NCBI GenBank assembly: GCA_964595655.1
Contig: CAZQQV010000012.1
Coordinates: 1-33,565, forward strand
DNA length: 33,565 bases
Source of the DNA: Caldimicrobium sp964595655
GTDB taxonomy: Bacteria; Desulfobacterota; Thermodesulfobacteria; Thermodesulfobacteriales; Thermodesulfobacteriaceae
Direction: 5' to 3'
Each line of letters begins with the position of its first letter. Within the stretch, counting starts at the first letter, position 1. Shown here in pieces: positions 23,722 through 31,639 of the stretch. The notes under the pieces were generated by a model that worked only from the letters and a program-made list of their open reading frames with translations, was not told the DNA's origin and searched no databases. The position numbers were made by a program, and so were the translations under genes.

Positions 23722-24609
23722 ATGTTTGACTGGAGAAAACTTGAAGTTTTTTTGAAACTCTACGAGACAAAGAGTTTTTCAAAGACTGCCAAAGAGCTTT
23801 TCCTCTCTCAACCCACGGTTACCATTCACATAAAGGATCTTGAAAAATATTTTGGTGTGAGGCTTTTTGATAGAGATACAAGAAATGTGATTCCCACAAG
23901 GGCTGGAAAGATAGTTTACGAATATGGAAAGGAGATGTTGAGGCTCTATCGCCAAATGGAGAAGGAGCTTTTGCCCTATAAAGAAATTGAGGGCGGCTTG
24001 GTAGAAATCGGAGGAAGCACCATTCCAGGTCAATATATTTTACCAAGGATAATAAAATTGTTTAAAGAGATATATCCTAAAGTTGTTGTGTATCTTAAGG
24101 TTTCCGATACCCAGGGGGTTGTTGATGGGATTCTTAGAGGTGAATTTGATTTAGGAGTGGTAGGGGCAAAGCTGAAACAAGCAGAGCTTACCTTTGAACC
24201 TTGCTGTGATGATGAAATTGTCTTAATTGCCCCTTTTCACTTTGAAAAAGATGAAATAAACCTTGAAGATTTATACAAAATTCCTCTCATAAAAAGAGAG
24301 GAGGGCTCTGGGACATGGAAAAATGTCATTCAGAAGCTTGATGAAAGGGGTATACACCCAGCTAAATTAAACATTGTAGGTGAAATGGGCTCTACTGAGG
24401 CTGTAAAAGCTGCAGTAAAAGAGGGGCTTGGTCTTTCCTTTGTTTCCAGAAGAGCCATAGAACTTGAGGCCTCCTTGGGGTTAATTAAAGAAGTAAAGAT
24501 TAAAAATTTTAAAATAAATCGCAAATTTTACTTGGTATATTATAGAAACAAAAAGTTTTCCCCTGTGGCTGAAAGGTTTTTGAATTTTTTTAAAGAGGTA
24601 ATAAGTTAG
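23722..24609 (+). CDS. LysR-family transcriptional regulator (CysB/CysL-like)
   Basis: A 295-aa protein of standard LysR length. The N-terminal winged helix-turn-helix spans residues 1-60 (LEVFLKLYETKSFSKTAKEL, SQPTVTIHIKDLEKYFG, LFDRDTRNVIPTRAG). The C-terminal ligand-binding half carries GGSTIPGQYILPRII near residue 95 and GLGLSFVSRRAIE near 238, as in CysL/CbbR-type regulators. The inducer is unknown. LysR genes often sit beside their target, but both neighbours are rRNA or cysteine-cluster genes, so a target cannot be named. The end overlaps the convergent YkgJ-type gene by four bases. Confidence 0.92.
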   Translation: MFDWRKLEVFLKLYETKSFSKTAKELFLSQPTVTIHIKDLEKYFGVRLFDRDTRNVIPTRAGKIVYEYGKEMLRLYRQMEKELLPYKEIEGGLVEIGGSTIPGQYILPRIIKLFKEIYPKVVVYLKVSDTQGVVDGILRGEFDLGVVGAKLKQAELTFEPCCDDEIVLIAPFHFEKDEINLEDLYKIPLIKREEGSGTWKNVIQKLDERGIHPAKLNIVGEMGSTEAVKAAVKEGLGLSFVSRRAIELEASLGLIKEVKIKNFKINRKFYLVYYRNKKFSPVAERFLNFFKEVIS

Positions 24610-25418
24610 AAAGGCTTAGCCTTTTTAACTGATGGGCTTTCCTTTCTCTTTTTAACGAGGTTTTCTCCAAAAAGAACAGTTTTTAACCATTTAAAGCCAA
24701 ACTGAAGAAGTTTCAAATCATCCTTTTTAATTTCTTCCAGAGTTTTTTCATCAACTTCAAAAATTTCAAGAAAACGGCTCTCAAAGACAAAACTTCTAAA
24801 TCTTTCAGGATTTGTGGAAACCATAAAAAAGAGCTCTAAACTCTTTTCCGGAACTTCAATGGGGCCAAGGGATTCCTTTTTCATTATAATCTCAGCCCAT
24901 TCTAAAACAGGCTCTTCAAGCCCAGGAATTCCCTGAGACTTTCGGTATTCTTCTACAGTCATTACCTCTCCTGATTCAAGCCCCTGGCAAAATCCTTCCT
25001 TTACAAGATAATAAAATTCCTCATTTCTTCTTTCGTCTCTATTTCGGAAAAGCCCAAACCCAAGGGGGTAATATCTGCAAGCAAGAGGTCTTACTTCATA
25101 GACAGTGCATCCGCCTTCACCAAGAAAGGGACAAGTCTTTTCCTCGTCATCTCTCATTTTAAGTCTAGCAATGGGAAGCCCTGACTTGGGAAGAATAAAA
25201 GGTTCGGTATATAAAAGAAGAAACTCATCAGTGGTAAGCTTAAGGAAATCTCTTAAGCGAAGAATGTCATAGGGAGTCAGGGGAAGATAAAGGTCTGAAC
25301 AGCAAAGCTTAAAACAGGGAACTCCTGGATAGCACTGAAAGGTAATTTTAGACTGGGGAGTAAGTCTTATGGGTTCAACGATTTTTTCGAAACCTTTAGC
25401 CCTGTGGATCTCACTCAT
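24606..25418 (-). CDS. YkgJ-family cysteine-cluster protein
   Basis: A 270-aa protein with the Zn/Fe-binding cysteine cluster of the YkgJ family. The first group is Cys29, Cys35, Cys39, Cys40 (QCYPGVPCFKLCC). The second is CPFL-x5-C and RPLACRYYPLG near residues 100-125. Members are thought to bind zinc or iron, but the role is unclear. The C-terminal 120 residues are not recognised. The Shine-Dalgarno AAGGAG is a few bases before the ATG, and tRNA-Arg ends 21 nt upstream, so the gene is probably transcribed with the tRNA-Val/Arg pair. Confidence 0.85.
   Translation of the reverse strand: MSEIHRAKGFEKIVEPIRLTPQSKITFQCYPGVPCFKLCCSDLYLPLTPYDILRLRDFLKLTTDEFLLLYTEPFILPKSGLPIARLKMRDDEEKTCPFLGEGGCTVYEVRPLACRYYPLGFGLFRNRDERRNEEFYYLVKEGFCQGLESGEVMTVEEYRKSQGIPGLEEPVLEWAEIIMKKESLGPIEVPEKSLELFFMVSTNPERFRSFVFESRFLEIFEVDEKTLEEIKKDDLKLLQFGFKWLKTVLFGENLVKKRKESPSVKKAKPF
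24610..24626. terminator. Candidate terminator between the LysR and YkgJ-type genes
   Basis: The stem AAAGGC-TTA-GCCTTT followed by TT begins right after the LysR stop and lies inside the last codons of the convergent YkgJ-type gene. The T tract is short, so the call is weak. Confidence 0.4.
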
Positions 25419-25439
25419 TTTTTTCTCCTTTATGAAGAG

Positions 25440-25513
25440 CGCCCCTGGCAGGATTCGAACCTGCGACCTCGAGATTAGGAATCTCGCGCTCTATCCTGCT
25501 GAGCTACAGGGGC
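25440..25513 (-). tRNA. tRNA-Arg (anticodon CCT)
   Basis: Minus-strand cloverleaf with acceptor stem GCCCCTG/CAGGGGC and anticodon loop TTCCTAA, giving CCT, which reads AGG. CCA is not encoded. It is followed 21 nt later by the YkgJ-type gene. Confidence 0.95.
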
Positions 25514-25540
25514 ACTATTAATTTTCACACTGAATAAAAA

Positions 25541-25612
25541 TGGGCGGAAGAGGATTCGAACCTCTGACCCCCGGCTTGTAAGGCCGATGCTCTCCCCCTG
25601 AGCTATCCGCCC
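25541..25612 (-). tRNA. tRNA-Val (anticodon TAC)
   Basis: Minus-strand cloverleaf with acceptor stem GGGCGGA/TCCGCCC and anticodon loop CTTACAA (TAC). CCA is not encoded. It is 27 nt upstream of tRNA-Arg in the same unit. Confidence 0.96.
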
Positions 25613-25626
25613 ACTCTTAAAAATAA

Positions 25627-25654
25627 AAAATATACCACTTTTAAAGATTGTCAA
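25627..25654 (-). promoter_or_regulatory. Promoter of the tRNA-Val-tRNA-Arg-YkgJ unit
   Basis: Minus-strand TTGACA (25649-25654), 16-bp spacer and TATTTT (25627-25632), about 15 nt before tRNA-Val. An overlapping TATATT gives a 14-bp spacer. Confidence 0.65.
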
Positions 25655-25737
25655 GAAAAAAGAAACCCATAATACCTCAATAATACCTCACTTAAAAATT
25701 TAAATAAAATGGATTTGGATGCCTCATAAATTTTTAA

Positions 25738-25862
25738 GTGTTTTTATGTTTATTTCCCATAGGCTCAACCTCCTGATAAAGCTTTGGAGCCTAAAAGCTT
25801 ATCATAAGGGGAATGCCCTTTTAGGTTTGCAATAAAGGGTGACAAAATCGCTTTGCAATAAC
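25738..25862. repeat. Truncated copy of the dispersed element (right part, copy D)
   Basis: The last 42 bp match copy A exactly (AGGTTTGCAATAAAGGGTGA and CGCTTTGCAATAACAT are both present). The preceding part keeps AGGCTCAA, TCCTGAT and CTTATCATAAG. The left half is absent. It fills the second half of the gene-free gap 25613-25926; the first half is AT-rich with a short tandem ATAATACCTCA. Confidence 0.75.
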
Positions 25863-25881
25863 ATCTTGTTAAGAAGGCCTC

Positions 25882-25908
25882 TTGACAAATTGTTAAAATA
25901 GGTAATAT
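25882..25908 (+). promoter_or_regulatory. Promoter of the tRNA-Phe-trmJ unit
   Basis: TTGACA (25882-25887), 15-bp spacer and TAATAT (25903-25908), with the tRNA starting at 25927. The -35 box is 19 bp beyond the end of element copy D. Confidence 0.68.
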
Positions 25909-25926
25909 TTAAAAAAAATTCAGGTT

Positions 25927-25998
<72 letters not shown>

Positions 25999-26002
<4 letters not shown>

Positions 26003-26036
26003 CCAAATATTCTCATAACCACCAATTATTCTCATG
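25999..26036 (+). repeat. 19-bp tandem duplication joining the tRNA-Phe 3' end to the trmJ start codon
   Basis: Unit 1 (25999-26017) and unit 2 (26018-26036) are both ACCACCAA[A/T]TATTCTCAT[A/G], differing at two bases. Unit 1 contains the tRNA discriminator and CCA; unit 2 ends with the ATG of trmJ. Confidence 0.85.
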
Positions 26037-26861
26037 CAAGTTCGTCCTGTTGCCAAACCAGAAAAGGCTAATCTTTCCAATATTGCTGTTGTTCTCGTAA
26101 ACCCCCTTTATCCTGAGAATATAGGCTCTGTTGCAAGAGTCTGCGCTAACTTTGGGGTGGAAGAACTTATCCTTGTTAATCCTGAAGATCTAACCCGGCT
26201 TCCCATGGAGGCTATGGCAACAAAAGCCGGGCTTCCTATCCTTGAAAAAATGAAAATCTATGAAAACCTTCCTCAAGCTCTTGAAAATTTCAATGTGGTT
26301 ATTGGAACTACAGCAAGACTGGGAAAAAGAAGGCTTGTTCATTACACTCCAAGAGAAATCGCCAAAGAGATTTGTGAACTTTCTCTGAATAATCGCATAG
26401 CCATTCTTTTTGGAAATGAGCGCCTTGGCTTAAGTAACGAAGATCTTTTTTATTGCGATAAAGTGGTAACCATTCCTACGACAGAGAAGGCCTCACTCAA
26501 TGTGTCTCAAGCTGTGGTAGTCATTCTCTATGAGATATTTCAGCAAGCCTCAAGTGAACTTAAACTCCCAAAGCCCGAACTTGCCACTCAAAAGGAAATA
26601 AACACCATGTTAAAACTCATTGAAGCCACTTTAAAAGCCATTGACTATATGCCTCATCAAAATCCCGTGCTCTGGCTAACCAATATAAGACGTTTTCTCA
26701 CCTCAAGAGAGCTTACCTCAAGAGAAGTAAAAATCATCATGGGTTTTTGTAGACAGCTCCTCTGGGCCCTTGGAAAAAATCCTAATCTCTCCTTTGAAGA
26801 AGAGACAGCACTTCAAAATGATAGGTCCTCGGAAACATGTCAAAAAGATAAAGCTCTTTAA
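26034..26861 (+). CDS. trmJ: tRNA/rRNA 2'-O-methyltransferase, TrmJ family
   Basis: A 275-aa SPOUT enzyme like TrmJ, which methylates the 2'-OH of residue 32 in the tRNA anticodon loop. Motif 1 is VLVNPLYPENIGSVARVCANFG near residue 20. Motif 2, GNERLGLSNEDL, is near 127; motif 3, TIPTTEKASLNVSQAVVVILYE, near 145. There is no Shine-Dalgarno. The gene is apparently transcribed from the tRNA-Phe promoter, giving a leader that starts at the tRNA 3' end. The final 27 or so codons overlap the opposite-strand rlmD-like gene by 80 bp and look like an extension past the normal end. TrmH-family targets other than position 32 are possible. Confidence 0.9.
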   Translation: MQVRPVAKPEKANLSNIAVVLVNPLYPENIGSVARVCANFGVEELILVNPEDLTRLPMEAMATKAGLPILEKMKIYENLPQALENFNVVIGTTARLGKRRLVHYTPREIAKEICELSLNNRIAILFGNERLGLSNEDLFYCDKVVTIPTTEKASLNVSQAVVVILYEIFQQASSELKLPKPELATQKEINTMLKLIEATLKAIDYMPHQNPVLWLTNIRRFLTSRELTSREVKIIMGFCRQLLWALGKNPNLSFEEETALQNDRSSETCQKDKAL

Positions 26862-28086
26862 GTTCAAAACCCCCTTTTTCAAGGAGCAAAATATCCCTTA
26901 CCAGTGTGGGAGGATCACAGGAAATATAGATAATTCTATTTGAGGCAACATCTGGAAGAAGACGCATAAGCTCTTTACACCCCCCTCTTGGTGGATCAAG
27001 AAGAACAAGATCATAGGTTTTTCCCTCTTGAAAGGCCTCATATAAGGCCTCAAGGGCACTCATTTTTCTCAATTCAAGCCTTCCATTGAGTTTATTCCTT
27101 TCTGCTGTATAGAGCCCATCTTCAATAGCTCTTATATCTGTGTCTACTCCTAAAAACTCCTTTGCCTGAGAGAGCTCCTTTACCAGAGGCAAAAGGAAAT
27201 TTCCCATACCTGTGTGGAGATCAAGCACCCTCTCAGCCCCGCAGGAAAGCTCAAGGACCTTTTTCATAATCTCAAGATTAATTTCCCAGTTTGTCTGATT
27301 AAAAATCCCCGGCTGAAGAAAATAAATAAGATCAGCTATGGCCTTAAAAATTTTTCTTCCAGAATGGGGAGCCTCTTCAGGATAAGGTCCTTTTGGTCTT
27401 GCACCTCTCAAGAAGTAAAAAATACTCTTTACTGAAGAAAGTTTTGAAAGTTCATAAAGATCCCTTTCATCAGGGGGAAGAGTTGTCCAAAAAACAATGC
27501 AAACCCCTTTGTCAAGGGGAGAAAGTTCAAGGCGAAGCCTTTTTGCAGAAAAGGCAATATTTAACCAAGCGGAATTTTCGTAAAGGGCTTTTAAAACCTC
27601 ATTTAAAAGTTCCTCTCCAAGTAAACACTCTTCAATTCTTAAAACCTCATGGGTCCCTCTCTTTACAAATCCCATTTTCAAAATATGATTTTCCACATGA
27701 AGCCTCAACCTATTGCGGTAGTGATAGAGTTTTGGTGAGGGAATTATCCCTTTTAGGGGAAGCTCTTTTTTAAAGCCCTGTCTTGCGAAAAGCTCTCTTA
27801 AAATGGTCTCTTTTATTTCCAGTTCCCTTTCATAGGGCATGTGCTGAAATTGACAGCCTCCGCAAAGACCATAATATTTGCAGGGAGGCGAAATTCTTTC
27901 AGGTGAGGCCTCAAGTATTTCAAGGGGATGCCCAATGGCATAATCCTTGTATTCCTCAATAACAGCAATTTTTACCTTTTCCTCAGGAAGGGTATAGGGC
28001 ACAAAGACCACCTTACCACTTGAAAGTCTTGCAAGGCCATCTCCTCCGTAAAGCACCTTTTCGATAATGACAACTTCTTGTTTCAT
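26782..28086 (-). CDS. 23S rRNA (uracil-5-)-methyltransferase RlmD-like (RumA/TrmA family)
   Basis: A 434-aa enzyme that adds a methyl group to C5 of uracil in rRNA or tRNA. After an N-terminal TRAM-like barrel, CKYYGLCGGC (near residue 72) supplies three of the four [4Fe-4S] ligands typical of RlmD. The SAM motif VLDLHTGMGNFLLPL is near 295 and DPPRGGCKELM follows. The catalytic Cys is in IYISCDPPTLVRD near 395, and the base Glu in HFEVLSLL ends the protein. It begins four bases inside the methylenetetrahydrofolate reductase gene (ATGA), so the two are coupled. Its last 80 bp overlap trmJ tail to tail. RlmC/RlmD/TrmA cannot be told apart by eye. Confidence 0.92.
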   Translation of the reverse strand: MKQEVVIIEKVLYGGDGLARLSSGKVVFVPYTLPEEKVKIAVIEEYKDYAIGHPLEILEASPERISPPCKYYGLCGGCQFQHMPYERELEIKETILRELFARQGFKKELPLKGIIPSPKLYHYRNRLRLHVENHILKMGFVKRGTHEVLRIEECLLGEELLNEVLKALYENSAWLNIAFSAKRLRLELSPLDKGVCIVFWTTLPPDERDLYELSKLSSVKSIFYFLRGARPKGPYPEEAPHSGRKIFKAIADLIYFLQPGIFNQTNWEINLEIMKKVLELSCGAERVLDLHTGMGNFLLPLVKELSQAKEFLGVDTDIRAIEDGLYTAERNKLNGRLELRKMSALEALYEAFQEGKTYDLVLLDPPRGGCKELMRLLPDVASNRIIYISCDPPTLVRDILLLEKGGFELKELYLFDMFPRTYHFEVLSLLQRRD

Positions 28087-29639
28087 AGAGCTCTATGATC
28101 CCTTTTTAAATAAAAATTTAGCCAGGATGAAGTTTTAAAGAGATCCCAGTTTCTTGGAGGGAGAAAGAAGGTTTTTCCAGGTTTCATAAATTTTTGAAGA
28201 ACCTTCTTTGAAGGTACCTCTTCAAAGGCTTTAATAAAATGACATTTCTTTTCCTGTGGATATACCTCACAAAAGCCATTAATGCTTCCCCCACAGGGCC
28301 CATTTAGAAGATATTTGGCACATCCGCTCTGAGGACAATTATAATTGAACTCCCAAAGGGTACAGTCCCCACACTCCTGACAATTGAAAAAAAATTTTTT
28401 GATAAAATATTCAACATAAGTGAAGTATTTTTTTATTTCAGGGCTTCCATCTATCTTCTTTGCAAGCCGCTCAAAATGGGAAAATAATCTGTTTTCAGGA
28501 TTAAAAAAAATTTGATGAAAAAGTTCATTTATGAAATAAGAAGGCTTAAGTTTCCCTTTAAAGGAAAAGTCAAAATCTTCCTTAATAAGACAGGGGATTT
28601 CCTTTTTTATTGTCTTTCCATTTTTTACAAAAATGGCCTTTCCTCCAAATTCCTCAAAAAATTTTTCCCAGGAAGGCTCATATTTTGAAAATTTCTCAAA
28701 AAAACGCTCAATTTTAGCATAATCAAGGGGAAATCCGCAAAGATGAACCCCTTTGTATCCGAGGCCTTTTAAAAGGGAGGCAAACCTGGCAGAAATATCA
28801 AGAACTTCATCTTCAAAATTTGAGGCTCTCTCAAGGCGAGCAAGCACAGTTTCTGTGAGAAGAATACCAGGAATTTTTGCCTCTCTTATTATTTTCACAA
28901 GAAAAGGGGTAAGATATAGAAGACTTCCAAGGAGAGGGATATTTCTGAATTTTTCATCCTCCTCTGGGAAGTGAAGTTCTTTATTCTCAAAAAATCTTGA
29001 AAAAATATAGGTAATTCCCGAATCAAAAAAGATCTTAAGTTCCAGCCATTTTTTAGGATAAAAACCCACCTGGGTTATAATAAAATAGGCCCCTGCCTTA
29101 AGTTTTTTGTAAAGTTTGAGATATTGCCACCAGATTTCCGGAAGGGTGAGCTTAAAGGGATTGACCACTGCCCCTTTGAAAAAAGGGATGGGTGGTCTTT
29201 CATCAAGCCCCTTTTCCATATCACTTATCATACGAAGTAAAAGCACCGAATCCAAATCATAAACCGGCTTTGCCCTTCCCAGGTATCCATAAAGGGGATA
29301 ATCCCCTGTGAGAACAAGAAGATTATGTAGCCCCTCTTTATCCAGGGCAAGAAGTTCACTTTCTATCTGGTTGCGGTTTTTATCTTTACAGGAAAAATGG
29401 ATAATAGGTTCCAATCCCAGATTTTTAATGGTTTTTCCAAGGGGAAGTGGAGAAAGGGCCGGATTCCCTCCGGCATTATCAGTTATAGAAAAGGCCTGAA
29501 AAAGATCTTTCTTTTGGCTTTCAAGGAGAAACTTTAAAATTTCTTGATATCTTCTTGTGCGAACACTTCTTGCTGGAACAAGTTCAAAGGTAAAGAGAAA
29601 GTCCCTTTCTTCTAAAAGGGCCTGAAAACGAGTTTTCAT
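28083..29639 (-). CDS. Methylenetetrahydrofolate reductase fused to a MetV-like cysteine-rich C-terminal domain
   Basis: A 518-aa protein. Residues 1-300 look like MetF, the flavoenzyme that reduces methylene- to methyltetrahydrofolate: FELVPARS at the N-terminus, then LLVLTGDYP near residue 108 and YFITQVGFYPKKW near 185. The last 140 residues carry the MTHFR_C/MetV cluster CQECGDCTLWEF, NCPQSGCAKYLLNGPCGG and CHFIKAF, with eight or more Cys that may hold Zn or Fe-S. In many acetogens MetV is a separate subunit of the MetVF complex in the Wood-Ljungdahl pathway. The ATG at 29639 is preferred over a TTG two codons earlier. It lies 21 nt after ribBA in the same run. Confidence 0.88.
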   Translation of the reverse strand: MKTRFQALLEERDFLFTFELVPARSVRTRRYQEILKFLLESQKKDLFQAFSITDNAGGNPALSPLPLGKTIKNLGLEPIIHFSCKDKNRNQIESELLALDKEGLHNLLVLTGDYPLYGYLGRAKPVYDLDSVLLLRMISDMEKGLDERPPIPFFKGAVVNPFKLTLPEIWWQYLKLYKKLKAGAYFIITQVGFYPKKWLELKIFFDSGITYIFSRFFENKELHFPEEDEKFRNIPLLGSLLYLTPFLVKIIREAKIPGILLTETVLARLERASNFEDEVLDISARFASLLKGLGYKGVHLCGFPLDYAKIERFFEKFSKYEPSWEKFFEEFGGKAIFVKNGKTIKKEIPCLIKEDFDFSFKGKLKPSYFINELFHQIFFNPENRLFSHFERLAKKIDGSPEIKKYFTYVEYFIKKFFFNCQECGDCTLWEFNYNCPQSGCAKYLLNGPCGGSINGFCEVYPQEKKCHFIKAFEEVPSKKVLQKFMKPGKTFFLPPRNWDLFKTSSWLNFYLKRDHRAL

Positions 29640-29660
29640 TCTCAAATTTTTAATTTTTGG

Positions 29661-30863
29661 CTACTTCAAACAGGACAAAAGGTGTCCAAGTTTTTCCTTT
29701 TTGGTTTTGAGATAATTAAAATTTTCTCTCACAGGGGCAATTTCAAGAGGAACTCTTTCAACTACTTTTAGGCCATATCCCTCAAGCCCAACAATTTTTC
29801 TGGGATTATTGGTCATAAGCCTCATAGCCTTAACGCCAAGATCTCTTAAGATTTGGGCACCAATTCCATAATCCCTTAGATCTGGCTTAAAACCAAGGGC
29901 AAGATTGGCCTCAACTGTGTCAAGCCCTTGATCCTGAAGAGAATAGGCCTTAAGTTTGTTAAGAAGACCAATTCCCCTTCCCTCCTGCCTTAAGTAAAGA
30001 AGCACCCCTTTTCCTTCCTTGGAAATAAGCTCCAAAGCCTTTTTAAGCTGGGGGCCACAGTCACATCTCAAAGAGCCAAAGACATCTCCTGTCAAACACT
30101 CCGAATGCACCCTCACAAGCACTGGCTCCTCTGTAATCTCTCCCATAACCAAAGCCACATGGGTTGCTGAGTCAACCATGTTGCTATAGGCGATAAGTTT
30201 AAAGGTCCCGTAAGGTGTGGGAAGAACGGTTTCTACCTCCCTTTTAACAAGGCTTTCTGTTCTCAAACGATAGGCAATAAGATCCCTTATGGTTATGATT
30301 TTCAAACCCCATTTTTCAGCAAATTTTTCTAAATCTGGAAGCCTTGCCATGGTTCCATCATCTTTCATGATTTCGCAGATCACCCCTGCTGGCTTCATAC
30401 CACAAAGCCTTGCAAGATCAACAGCAGCCTCTGTGTGCCCGGCTCTAACAAGAACTCCTCCTTTTCTTGCAATTATGGGAAACACATGCCCAGGGGTAAT
30501 AAAGTCTTCAGGCTTGCTATTTTCATCAATTACCAATTTTATGGTATAAGCCCTATCATAGGCAGAAATCCCTGTAGTTATACCATACCTTGCATCAATG
30601 GAGACAGTAAAGGCTGTTCCATAGGGGTCAATGCCTCTTCTTGGCTGGAGCTCAAGCCTTAAGCGTTCAGCAATCTCAGGGGCAATGGCAAGACAAATTA
30701 AGCCCCTTCCATACATAGCCATAAAATTTATAGCCTCAGGGGTTACCTTTTCTGCAGGTATAATTAGATCCCCCTCGTTTTCTCTATCCTCATCATCAAC
30801 CACTATGATCATCTTTCCTGTTTTTAAATCCTCAAGGGCCTCCTCTATGGTAGATATAGGCAT
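29661..30863 (-). CDS. ribBA: Bifunctional 3,4-dihydroxy-2-butanone-4-phosphate synthase / GTP cyclohydrolase II
   Basis: A 400-aa fused enzyme making both starting compounds of riboflavin. The RibB half has VDDEDRENEGDLI near residue 20 and RAGHTEAAVDLARL near 140. The RibA half has the zinc Cys of HSECLTGDVFGSLRCDCGPQ near 260-275 and YLRQEGRGIGL near 295. The ATG at 30863 is chosen: AAAGGGGGAA lies about 7 nt before it, and the 23-residue longer frame has no support. No FMN riboswitch signature was seen in the short gap to thiE. It heads the run ribBA, metF/V, rlmD. Confidence 0.95.
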   Translation of the reverse strand: MPISTIEEALEDLKTGKMIIVVDDEDRENEGDLIIPAEKVTPEAINFMAMYGRGLICLAIAPEIAERLRLELQPRRGIDPYGTAFTVSIDARYGITTGISAYDRAYTIKLVIDENSKPEDFITPGHVFPIIARKGGVLVRAGHTEAAVDLARLCGMKPAGVICEIMKDDGTMARLPDLEKFAEKWGLKIITIRDLIAYRLRTESLVKREVETVLPTPYGTFKLIAYSNMVDSATHVALVMGEITEEPVLVRVHSECLTGDVFGSLRCDCGPQLKKALELISKEGKGVLLYLRQEGRGIGLLNKLKAYSLQDQGLDTVEANLALGFKPDLRDYGIGAQILRDLGVKAMRLMTNNPRKIVGLEGYGLKVVERVPLEIAPVRENFNYLKTKKEKLGHLLSCLK

Positions 30864-31000
30864 AAGGGCTTCCCCCTTTTCAAAAATTTTTGAAATTTTA
30901 TTAATTATTAAACCTTCTTGCAAAAATTCCAAGGGTTTGCAAATTTTTAGGTTTATTATATTATTCTCCTTAAATTACTGTAGAGAAAAAACCCCTAAAA

Positions 31001-31639
31001 ATGGGAAAGCTCTCAGGACTATATGTAATCACAGATGAAAGGCTTACCCCCTACGAAGGGGGAAAAATCTTTGAGCTGGTTGAAAGGGCCTTAAGGGGTG
31101 GTGCAAAGGTTGTTCAATTGAGAGATAAAAAAAGGAAAGATAGCGAGCTTGTTGAAATAGCCTTAAGGCTAAAAGAGCTTGCTCATCGTTACTCCGCCCT
31201 TTTTATCATTAATGATAGAGTCAGCCTTGCTAAAGAGGTTGATGCTGACGGGGTTCATCTGGGAAAGGAGGATGAGTCCCTGGAGGAGGCCTTAAAAAAA
31301 CTTAAAGGAAAAATTATTGGGATATCCTGTTATGGAAGTTTGGAAAGAGCAAAACGGGCAGAGGCCCTTGGGGCAAGCTATGTAGCCTTTGGTAGTTTTT
31401 TCCCCTCACCTACAAAACCTGAATCAGAGGTTATACCTTTTGAAATTCTATCTCTTGCCAAAAGGGAGCTTAAAATACCCATCTGTGCCATAGGTGGAAT
31501 AACCCTTGAGAAGGCTGAAAAGTTAATTAAACTTGGAGCAGATCTTATTGCTGTGATAAGCGATATCTGGCTCTCAGAGGATATAGAAAAAAGGGCCTTT
31601 TCTTATACAGAACTTTTTAAAAAATACGGAAAGCTTTAA
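31001..31639 (+). CDS. thiE: Thiamine-phosphate synthase
   Basis: A 212-aa ThiE, which joins the pyrimidine and thiazole phosphates of vitamin B1. The fold begins GLYVITDERLTPYEG. VVQLRDK (near residue 35), FIINDRVSLAKEVDADGVHLG (68-88), the GISCYG loop, FGSFFPSPTKP and the phosphate-binding GGIT near 165 follow in order. No other thi gene is in the window, and no TPP riboswitch fits in the 60-nt gap. No clear Shine-Dalgarno precedes the ATG. The end overlaps the convergent flavoprotein gene by four bases. Confidence 0.93.
   Translation: MGKLSGLYVITDERLTPYEGGKIFELVERALRGGAKVVQLRDKKRKDSELVEIALRLKELAHRYSALFIINDRVSLAKEVDADGVHLGKEDESLEEALKKLKGKIIGISCYGSLERAKRAEALGASYVAFGSFFPSPTKPESEVIPFEILSLAKRELKIPICAIGGITLEKAEKLIKLGADLIAVISDIWLSEDIEKRAFSYTELFKKYGKL

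Noticed and set aside
27393..27773. 126-aa open frame on the plus strand
   Set aside because: It is antisense to the rlmD-like gene and shows no domain, ribosome binding site or promoter.
30864..31000. FMN or TPP riboswitch between ribBA and thiE
   Set aside because: The gap is only 137 bp and AT-rich. I see no conserved FMN (RFN) helices or TPP CUGAGA-type core.
30631..31038. 135-aa open frame on the plus strand
   Set aside because: It is antisense to the start of ribBA and runs into thiE in another frame; composition is serine/isoleucine-rich shadow sequence.
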